A stretch of DNA of 5,122 bases from Candidatus Gastranaerophilales bacterium (lineage in GTDB: Bacteria > Cyanobacteriota > Vampirovibrionia > Gastranaerophilales > Gastranaerophilaceae): positions 1 through 5,122 of the forward strand of contig UNSJ01000077.1 of assembly GCA_900548405.1 (NCBI GenBank), given 5' to 3'. How positions within the stretch are numbered: the stretch's first letter is position 1; each line of letters begins with the position of its first letter. Below the pieces are notes generated by a model. The model ran no database searches, was not told the origin of the DNA, and saw only the letters and a list, made by a program, of their open reading frames with translations. The position numbers were made by a program, and so were the translations under genes. Positions 1 to 5,122 of this stretch are shown here, piece by piece.

Positions 1-399
1 ATGGGGGCTTGTGCTAAATTAAAACCTAACGTTACAACTGATGATGTTATAGTTCCAAGAGAAAATCTTGCTGAATTGGTTCTGGGTATTCGTCAAATTT
101 GCGAGAAATATAATCTTGATGTTTGTATGGTAGGTCATGTTGGCGATGGCAGCGTTCATCCTCAGATCCCCATTGATTATAACAATGAAAACGAATATAA
201 ACGTTACAAGCTTGCAAAAAGTGAAATATATGATTTAACAGCAAGGCTGGGCGGAATTCTTTCTGGAGAACACGGTATAGGTTCTGAAAAACGCGGACAT
301 ATTCACAAAGTTATTAATTCGGTTTCGCTGGATTTCATGCGCCAAATTAAAAAAACATTTGATCCTGATAACATTTTGAACCCTTATAAAATTTTCTGA
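1..399 (+). CDS. glcD: GlcD-type FAD-linked 2-hydroxyacid dehydrogenase, C-terminal fragment
   Basis: This is the last 132 residues of a flavoprotein of the VAO/GlcD family (glycolate oxidase subunit GlcD, D-lactate and D-2-hydroxyglutarate dehydrogenases), which oxidises 2-hydroxyacids to 2-oxoacids with FAD. Visible signatures are GHVGDGSVHP (residues 45-54), SGEHGIG (88-94) and the family-typical ending DPDNILNP (121-128). In related enzymes the two histidines seven residues apart (here H46 and H53) and the later glutamate (E90) bind a divalent metal at the substrate site; all three are kept. Full-length members have about 450-480 residues, so the FAD-binding N-terminal half lies left of the window. 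The ATG at base 1 is almost certainly an internal methionine, because homologous sequence normally continues upstream of this point. The exact substrate cannot be told from this fragment. The stop lies 6 bases before the next gene, which suggests one transcript. Confidence 0.9.
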   Translation: MGACAKLKPNVTTDDVIVPRENLAELVLGIRQICEKYNLDVCMVGHVGDGSVHPQIPIDYNNENEYKRYKLAKSEIYDLTARLGGILSGEHGIGSEKRGHIHKVINSVSLDFMRQIKKTFDPDNILNPYKIF

Positions 400-405
400 T
401 AATTT

Positions 406-1227
406 ATGGATAAAAAAGAACTTATTAAATACTTTAAATCATTAGGATTGACAGTGCATACCACGACAAAAGCGCGCGGTCATCAAGGATTTTTCCTGAA
501 AAATCGTATTGATATTTCAAAAAATACTCCTGAAAATAGAATTGTACCTACTCTTTTGCATGAGTTTGCGCATTTTATTCATTCAAAAATCGAGCCTGGT
601 ATGAACAAAACAGGCGGAACTTTGAAAGCTTTGTTTGGGAATGACGGTGACATATTTTTACCTGAGTTAATCCGTATTACAAATTTTGTTGATGAAAATT
701 CACTTTGTGTAAGACTTTATGAGCACAAGGACAGAGTGAAAGCCAAAATAAAAGAATTTGAAAAAATAATAAAAATAGATTACCCTAAATTTATGCGTTC
801 AAAAAAGTTCAAAGAATTCGATAAATATATTAAAAAGTCTAAGGCAAAATATCTTTTAAAATATGACAGAGTTAAACTTATTGAAGGCGGATTTTTCAAA
901 AAGACGGAAAAACTTTTTACAATTGACAATATAGAAAAAGATTTTACTGATATGCCTAAAGCATTTGCTGCATATATAAGATTAAAATCCTATCAAAAAA
1001 AGCAATCAAGAATTTCTGCAAGAATAAATAAATATAAAAAATATTATGAAAGACCAACTGAACTTTTTGCAAGACTGGTTGAGGGGCTTTATCTTGACAA
1101 CGAATGGGTTGAAGCTGTTGCTCCAAATGTTGTAAGAAGGTATTATGAATTGTTAGATGAAGGTTTTTATATGGAGCTTAAACACGTCCATACATGTCTT
1201 CGTAACGGATTATGTCTTCTTCAATAA
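406..1227 (+). CDS. Predicted HExxH zinc metallopeptidase-like protein, uncharacterised
   Basis: A 273-residue protein that I cannot assign to a named family. It carries LLHEFAHFIH (residues 50-59), an HExxH zinc-peptidase motif with H52, E53 and H56 as predicted zinc ligands and general base. A second block, ERPTELFARLVEGLY (215-229), resembles the 'RPxELFARxFE' segment that follows HExxH in several gluzincin-like domains of phage and mobile-element proteins; E219 is a candidate third ligand. The roughly 160 residues between them are lysine-rich and probably helical. There is no signal peptide or membrane segment, so it is probably cytoplasmic. The ATG at 406 is the first start after the upstream stop; no Shine-Dalgarno is visible, so translation may be coupled to glcD. 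The last 16 residues (258-273) are encoded antisense to the end of manC. Peptidase activity is inferred from motifs only; the target is unknown. Confidence 0.75.
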   Translation: MDKKELIKYFKSLGLTVHTTTKARGHQGFFLKNRIDISKNTPENRIVPTLLHEFAHFIHSKIEPGMNKTGGTLKALFGNDGDIFLPELIRITNFVDENSLCVRLYEHKDRVKAKIKEFEKIIKIDYPKFMRSKKFKEFDKYIKKSKAKYLLKYDRVKLIEGGFFKKTEKLFTIDNIEKDFTDMPKAFAAYIRLKSYQKKQSRISARINKYKKYYERPTELFARLVEGLYLDNEWVEAVAPNVVRRYYELLDEGFYMELKHVHTCLRNGLCLLQ

Positions 1228-2560
1228 GCGGATTGCCTTTTTGAACTTCTATAACTTCTACTGCTTCTTCATAAGGGTTTTGCAGTGAGTGAATTGCTTT
1301 CAAAGGAATATCTATACTGTGACCCGGAGGTAAAATCAATTCTTTTCCGTCAAGCACGACTTTTGCTGTTCCTGAAAGTACAACCCAGTGTTCGCTTCTG
1401 AAATTATGTGACTGAACCGAAAGTTTTTGTCCTTTGTTTACATGAATGATTTTTGTTAAAAAACCTTCTCCCTGCGCTATAACAGTATAAAATCCCCACG
1501 GACGGTAAACTGTTTTGTGCACAAGATGAGTGTTATCATTTTGTTTTTTTAGGGTTTCATAAATTTGTTTAACATTTTGTGCCTGATCTTTTTTGCAGGC
1601 AAGAACAGCATCTTCGGTTTCAACAATAATTGTGTCTTCAAGTCCGATTGTTGTAACCAGTTTTGATGAGGCATAAACAAAAGAGTTTTTGGAATTTTTG
1701 TCCAGAACGTGTCCTACAAAAACGTTTCCGTTCTTATCTTTTTCGCTTACATCATATATTGATTGCCAGGATCCTAAATCTTTCCAATCGCTTTCTAATT
1801 TTACAAGCGCAATATTATCTGATTTTTCCATAATGGCATAATCAAATGAAATATTAGGCATTTTATCAAAATTAATAAAAGGAATTTCATCCGATTTTGA
1901 AAAATCGAATTCTTTTGCAATCTCAGATATTTCAGGGGCATGTTTTGCAGTTTCATTAAATAACGTAGAAGCTTTAAACATGAAAATACCGCTGTTCCAG
2001 AAATATGTTTTTGCTTTTATAAATTCTTTTGCCGTTTCAACATCAGGTTTTTCTACAAATTCTTTTACCTTAAAACCGTCATCAATTTTTTCTGATGTAT
2101 TAATATAACCGTAACCTGTTTCAGGATAAGAAGGTTCAATACCGAAAGTTACGATGTAGCCTTGTTCTGCAAACTTTTCGCTTTTTTTGACGGTAGATAT
2201 AAATTTTTCGGTATCTTCAATCAAAAGGTCAGACGGAACTGCTATAATAACAGGGTCTTTTTCATATTTTTGTGTAATATATTTTGCTGCTAAAACTATT
2301 GCAGGTGCTGTGTTTTTTGAAACGGGTTCGGATAAAATTACAGGAGATGCTCCAAGTTCTTCAAGCTGAATTTTTACATTTGAGGAATGTTTTGTATTTG
2401 TCATATTAATAATTTCTGACGTACAGCCTTTCAGTCTTTCAAATGTGGATTGTAAAAGACTTTTATCAGAATTCAAATGATGCAATTGTTTTGGATATAA
2501 TTCTCTTGAAAGCGGCCATAATCTGCTGCCTGAACCTCCGGCTAATATAATTCCGTACAT
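1178..2560 (-). CDS. manC: Mannose-1-phosphate guanylyltransferase (ManC/AlgA-type, with C-terminal cupin)
   Basis: This 460-residue enzyme makes GDP-mannose from mannose-1-phosphate and GTP, a cytoplasmic step feeding polysaccharide and glycan synthesis. The nucleotidyltransferase domain (about 1-280) begins with the signature GGSGSRLWPLSR (8-19) followed by PKQ (23-25). It continues with EPVSKNTAPA (78-87), PETGYGYI (146-153), FVEKP (168-172), WNSGIF (188-193) and DWKDLGSW (258-265). The C-terminal part (about 346-459) is the type II phosphomannose-isomerase cupin, from VYRPWGFY (351-358) to the typical ending IIRYEDMYGR (450-459). Length is normal for two-domain ManC. Two positions are unusual: the common PADH/PSDH motif reads PSDL (109-112), and the cupin SLQxHxHRxEHW segment reads SVQSHNFRSEHW (381-392), with Phe at 387 where a histidine is usual. 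Guanylyltransferase activity is likely; isomerase activity is doubtful. The start at 2560 is fixed by AGGAGG just upstream. Confidence 0.95.
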   Translation of the reverse strand: MYGIILAGGSGSRLWPLSRELYPKQLHHLNSDKSLLQSTFERLKGCTSEIINMTNTKHSSNVKIQLEELGASPVILSEPVSKNTAPAIVLAAKYITQKYEKDPVIIAVPSDLLIEDTEKFISTVKKSEKFAEQGYIVTFGIEPSYPETGYGYINTSEKIDDGFKVKEFVEKPDVETAKEFIKAKTYFWNSGIFMFKASTLFNETAKHAPEISEIAKEFDFSKSDEIPFINFDKMPNISFDYAIMEKSDNIALVKLESDWKDLGSWQSIYDVSEKDKNGNVFVGHVLDKNSKNSFVYASSKLVTTIGLEDTIIVETEDAVLACKKDQAQNVKQIYETLKKQNDNTHLVHKTVYRPWGFYTVIAQGEGFLTKIIHVNKGQKLSVQSHNFRSEHWVVLSGTAKVVLDGKELILPPGHSIDIPLKAIHSLQNPYEEAVEVIEVQKGNPLIEEDIIRYEDMYGRV

Positions 2561-2564
2561 TAAT

Positions 2565-2570
2565 CCTCCT
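2565..2570 (-). promoter_or_regulatory. Strong Shine-Dalgarno of manC
   Basis: On the minus strand the sequence AGGAGG is followed by four bases (ATTA) and the manC ATG at 2560. It lies in the 15-base gap after the stop of the ThiE-like gene. It supports both the chosen manC start and separate, efficient translation of manC on a shared transcript. None of the other starts in the window has a comparable site. Confidence 0.85.
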
Positions 2571-2575
2571 GTTTT

Positions 2576-3103
2576 TTATGATTTTATCATAAAAGTTTTG
2601 AAATTTCCCTTAATGTTAAAATCATGTTTAGTTTTGATAAATATAGGTTTATCACTATTTAAAATACATTTTTCATATTCATTTTCACAGACTATAAAAT
2701 CTATGTCATCATTATTTATATAATTTTCTGACAAGTTGTCAGTGATTATTCCGATAATAGAATTTTCATGAATAATTTCTTTTGCATCTTTTATAGTGAT
2801 ATCATCCTTGCTTAAGATTATACCGCTGCTTTCTGTTATAAATGCTATGTCTGCTCTTGAACTGATTAAAAACAGAGAATTAAATTCGCTGCATAAAAAT
2901 TTTATTTTGCTGCACAGTTCAATATACTTTCGGTCAGTGATGTCTTTCTTAACAAAACTTATAATGCATTCATTTTCACTTAAGATATTTGCAATGCAGT
3001 CTAAAAATTCATCGTCATTTCCGAACCCGATATTATCAACAAATACGCATAGACTTTTGTTTTTGAAAATTAAATTTTTATATCTTACTTTGAAATTTTC
3101 CAT
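2576..3103 (-). CDS. Degenerate thiamine-phosphate synthase (ThiE/TenI)-like protein
   Basis: A 175-residue protein that reads as a divergent member of the ThiE/TenI TIM-barrel family. The best match is the middle: LFLISSRADIAF (residues 77-88) aligns with the family's 'pLiINDRvDlAl', SSGIILSKDDITIKDAKEI (92-110) with 'AdGVHLGQeDlp..eAR.l', and IIGIITDN (116-123) with 'iIGvSTHs'. Most catalytic and ligand positions are changed: the VQLREK strand is SFVKKD (49-54), NDR is SSR, and VHLGQ is IILSK. The C-terminal 'GP.fpT.TK' phosphate-binding part is not recognisable. It is shorter than typical ThiE (about 210 residues). I infer a protein that keeps the fold but probably not thiamine-phosphate synthesis. 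The ATG at 3103 was chosen because homology begins there; the frame is open to 3274 but would run into the divergent gene. No Shine-Dalgarno is visible. It precedes manC by 15 bases, probably in an operon. Confidence 0.6.
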   Translation of the reverse strand: MENFKVRYKNLIFKNKSLCVFVDNIGFGNDDEFLDCIANILSENECIISFVKKDITDRKYIELCSKIKFLCSEFNSLFLISSRADIAFITESSGIILSKDDITIKDAKEIIHENSIIGIITDNLSENYINNDDIDFIVCENEYEKCILNSDKPIFIKTKHDFNIKGNFKTFMIKS

Positions 3104-3113
3104 AGATGAATTT

Positions 3114-3142
3114 ATTATATTATAAATTTCTTGAATAATGAA
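3114..3142 (-). promoter_or_regulatory. Possible promoter of the ThiE-like gene and manC
   Basis: On the minus strand a perfect TATAAT lies at 3119-3114, with a weak -35 candidate TTCATT at 3142-3137 (17-base spacer). Initiation would fall near 3107, only about four bases before the ATG at 3103. The surrounding AT-rich sequence also contains an overlapping TATAAT at 3124-3119, so the match could be chance. It is the only visible promoter candidate before this gene pair. Confidence 0.4.
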
Positions 3143-3159
3143 TATATTTTTGATATGAT
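3131..3159 (+). promoter_or_regulatory. Predicted sigma-70 type promoter of the lytic transglycosylase gene
   Basis: TTGAAT (3131-3136) is separated by 17 bases from TATGAT (3154-3159), which is preceded by TG one base upstream (3151-3152), forming an extended -10. Initiation is expected near 3166, about three bases before the ATG at 3169, so the mRNA would be nearly leaderless. The promoter stands back to back with the minus-strand candidate, the two -35 regions lying side by side in a 65-base gap. Confidence 0.6.
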
Positions 3160-3168
3160 GGTGTTGTA

Positions 3169-5122
3169 ATGTTTGAGTGGGATTTAAGAAACAAAGTAAT
3201 AGCTGGCTCAATTGCTGCAATAATACTGCTTTCTGTCGGATTATATTTTGGGAAGATTTATCAGTCCCCGGCAAAGACTGATAAAATATATTCCGAAGCC
3301 TTGACAGATTTCAAGAATGGTAAATACCAAAATGCGTATTATTTATTTTCACGCATTACATTGTTTTCCAATCTGAAACCTATTGCGATTTATCATCAGG
3401 CTGAATGTGCAAAAATGCTTAATGATGACAAGTCTGAATTAAAACAATATCAGTTCTTGTTTAATAATTATCCTAAGCATAAATTGAGCATTCGTTCCAA
3501 ATACCTTGCGGGTCAGAAGCTTTTAAACGAAAAACCGCAGCTGGCAAAAAAATATTTTGAAAGCATAATTCATAATGCACCTGATACGGATTATGCCATA
3601 GCCTCCGAATATTATCTCGGGGTAATTATGCTTGATAAATACAAGGATGATAAAATTATTCCTCCGTCTGTTGTTACCGATGCTGAAAATTGTTTTCGCC
3701 ATTATTTAAAAAAAGCTCCGTCTGGAAAACATGCTCTTAACGCTGTTAATATTTGGCTTGCATTAAATGATAATATTACAAGTGATGATTATATTTTACT
3801 TGCAAAATCATGTTATTTGTTCGGCGAATATGTAAAAGCCCGTGAATTGCTCCATAAAGCTAATGTTAATGAGGCATGGGCGCTTGATGTTAAAAATTCT
3901 TATGCACTTGAAAATACCCCTCGAGCAAAGTTCTTAACTGAAAACGGGCTGCAAAAATACGCGCAATATGCTGATGAAAATGATATAATTGATGCCATTG
4001 ATATTTATACAAAATTATCATCATCAAAAACTCAGGCTGTTGACAGACTTTTAAGTATTGCATCAGGCAAAGGCAGAGATTATCTGTTAAGCTTAAAATG
4101 CCAAAACGTTGCACAAAAAGACAAAGCAATGTGTTACAGTCATTTATATTTAAAATATCCCGACGGAAGATTTTCTGCTGATGCTCTTGCAAATATTTTC
4201 TTTGCAAAAATAAAAGCTCATGATTATGAAAACGCCAAAAAAATAGGCAGAGATCATTTAAATAAGTTCCCTGATGCAAATTCTGCCCCTATGGTTATGT
4301 ATTGGATGGGAAAAATTTGTGAAAGAACAAACAGTTATGATGAATATATGGGATATTATAAAAGTGTAATTACTAATTTCCCTGATTCATATTATGCATA
4401 CAGAGCTTATCTTAAATTAAACCGATTAACGGGTCCGCTGATTACAAGCTATATCAATCCTCAACCTGTTGTTTATCCGTATAAATATACTAAAAATAAT
4501 ATAATTGTTAAGCTTGTAGATTTGCAGGATTACGATATCATAAGCGAACTCGGCAACGATGAATTTATCAAAAGCTGGGTGTTGTATAAAAAAGGTGATT
4601 ATTCGCATTCAATGCTGGTTGCAAGAGATGCAATGGATAAAATTACGCAAAAACCCGACAAATACGACCTTAGGTGGAGGTTGGTTTATCCTGTAATTTT
4701 TTATGACGATGTGAAAAAATATTCAGGACAAACCGGAAATAACCCTCCTCTTATGCTTGCATTGATAAGAGAAGAAAGCTATTTTGACCCTTTGGCTCAA
4801 AGTATTGTGGGAGCAAGCGGTCTTATGCAGCTTATGCCTGCAACAGCAAATGAAATTAATTCTAAATTTGGTTTGGGTATGAACTCTTATGATTCTCTAT
4901 TTAACCCTTATATGAATATTAAATTAGGCAATTACTATTATGAATTTTTAAGAAAAAACCTTGAAGGTTATGATGTTTCTTCTGTTGCAGCATACAATGG
5001 AGGAATAGGTTCTATTCAAAAATGGAAAACATCACTTCACTACAATGATACTGACGAATTTGTAGAACAAATACCTTACCCCGAAACAAAAAACTATGTT
5101 AAAAAAGTGTTTAGAAGTTACT
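3169..5122 (+). CDS. Membrane-anchored soluble-lytic-transglycosylase-like protein (SLT domain), 3' end missing
   Basis: The 651 visible residues form a lytic transglycosylase, which cleaves the MurNAc-GlcNAc bond of peptidoglycan to give 1,6-anhydro ends. A short N-terminus with charged residues precedes a hydrophobic segment (about 11-28), a signal anchor that would place the rest in the periplasm. Residues about 36-420 are helical, TPR-like repeats (for example about 36-84, 125-155 and 320-420), like the superhelical body of Slt70. The catalytic domain (about 520-651) shows ALIREESYFDP (531-541) with E536 as catalytic acid, GASGLMQLMPATA (548-560), AYNGG (608-612) and the terminal block IPYPETKNYV (635-644). 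These are the family 1 SLT motifs in order. Only a few residues are likely missing at the right edge. ATG 3169 is the only start after the in-frame stop at 3151-3153. No Shine-Dalgarno is visible. It is divergent from the ThiE-like gene; the specific family member is not determinable. Confidence 0.93.
   Translation, partial: MFEWDLRNKVIAGSIAAIILLSVGLYFGKIYQSPAKTDKIYSEALTDFKNGKYQNAYYLFSRITLFSNLKPIAIYHQAECAKMLNDDKSELKQYQFLFNNYPKHKLSIRSKYLAGQKLLNEKPQLAKKYFESIIHNAPDTDYAIASEYYLGVIMLDKYKDDKIIPPSVVTDAENCFRHYLKKAPSGKHALNAVNIWLALNDNITSDDYILLAKSCYLFGEYVKARELLHKANVNEAWALDVKNSYALENTPRAKFLTENGLQKYAQYADENDIIDAIDIYTKLSSSKTQAVDRLLSIASGKGRDYLLSLKCQNVAQKDKAMCYSHLYLKYPDGRFSADALANIFFAKIKAHDYENAKKIGRDHLNKFPDANSAPMVMYWMGKICERTNSYDEYMGYYKSVITNFPDSYYAYRAYLKLNRLTGPLITSYINPQPVVYPYKYTKNNIIVKLVDLQDYDIISELGNDEFIKSWVLYKKGDYSHSMLVARDAMDKITQKPDKYDLRWRLVYPVIFYDDVKKYSGQTGNNPPLMLALIREESYFDPLAQSIVGASGLMQLMPATANEINSKFGLGMNSYDSLFNPYMNIKLGNYYYEFLRKNLEGYDVSSVAAYNGGIGSIQKWKTSLHYNDTDEFVEQIPYPETKNYVKKVFRSY

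Noticed and set aside
1..3. ATG at the first base as the true start of the glcD gene
   Set aside because: The 132 residues align only with the last third of a protein of about 450-480 residues, so the gene must begin upstream of the window.
47..244. 65-codon minus-strand frame inside glcD
   Set aside because: It is antisense to the conserved GHVGDGSVHP region and shows no independent coding evidence.
1150..1260. Bidirectional terminator between the convergent genes
   Set aside because: Only short imperfect inverted matches around ACATGT are present, with no stable stem followed by a T run, so no terminator is claimed.
2187..2369. 60-codon open frame on the plus strand inside manC
   Set aside because: The manC frame here has strong conserved motifs, and this antisense frame has no recognisable features.
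2796..3125. 109-codon open frame on the plus strand
   Set aside because: It is antisense to the ThiE-like gene. Its hydrophobic, serine- and leucine-rich translation is typical of the complement of an AT-rich gene, and there is no ribosome site.
3104..3274. 57-residue N-terminal extension of the ThiE-like frame, giving a start at 3274 on the minus strand
   Set aside because: It would overlap the start of the transglycosylase gene on the other strand by more than 100 bases and cover its promoter. The extension has no family similarity, and the ATG at 3103 fits the start of the recognisable protein.
3890..4279. 129-codon open frame on the minus strand
   Set aside because: It lies wholly inside the transglycosylase gene on the opposite strand, and its translation shows low-complexity residues without any recognisable domain.
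4426..4608. 60-codon minus-strand frame near the 3' part of the transglycosylase gene
   Set aside because: It is antisense to a continuous reading frame with a clear SLT domain and has no domain of its own.

Overview
The window is an AT-rich bacterial chromosomal segment with five genes and almost no non-coding DNA. Nothing points to a plasmid, phage or transposon. A membrane-anchored lytic transglycosylase and a GDP-mannose synthesis enzyme suggest a bacterium with a periplasm and surface polysaccharide. The AT bias and gene content would fit a gut-type lineage such as Gastranaerophilales (Melainabacteria), but that placement is a low-confidence guess, not something the sequence proves.

Left part, plus strand (1-1227): the 3' end of a GlcD-type FAD-linked 2-hydroxyacid dehydrogenase runs in from the left edge. 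Six bases after its stop comes an unnamed protein with an HExxH zinc-peptidase motif and a second conserved block near its C-terminus. The two are probably co-transcribed.

Middle part, minus strand (1178-3103): a short, degenerate relative of thiamine-phosphate synthase (ThiE/TenI) is followed 15 bases later by manC, mannose-1-phosphate guanylyltransferase, which has a strong Shine-Dalgarno site. manC converges on the peptidase-like gene and overlaps its last 50 bases tail to tail, with no visible terminator between them.

Right part, plus strand (3169-5122): a large lytic transglycosylase with a membrane anchor, a helical-repeat body and a C-terminal SLT catalytic domain runs off the right edge. 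Its start and that of the ThiE-like gene are 65 bp apart and divergent. The gap holds a good extended -10 promoter for the transglycosylase and a weaker one for the ThiE-like gene. Both are so close to the start codons that the mRNAs would have almost no leader.

The genes do not form one obvious pathway. manC supplies GDP-mannose for glycans and the transglycosylase remodels peptidoglycan, so an envelope theme links two of the five. No clear new multi-gene system is visible. The least ordinary items are the degenerate ThiE-like protein, the uncharacterised HExxH protein, the antisense gene overlap and altered active-site positions in ManC.
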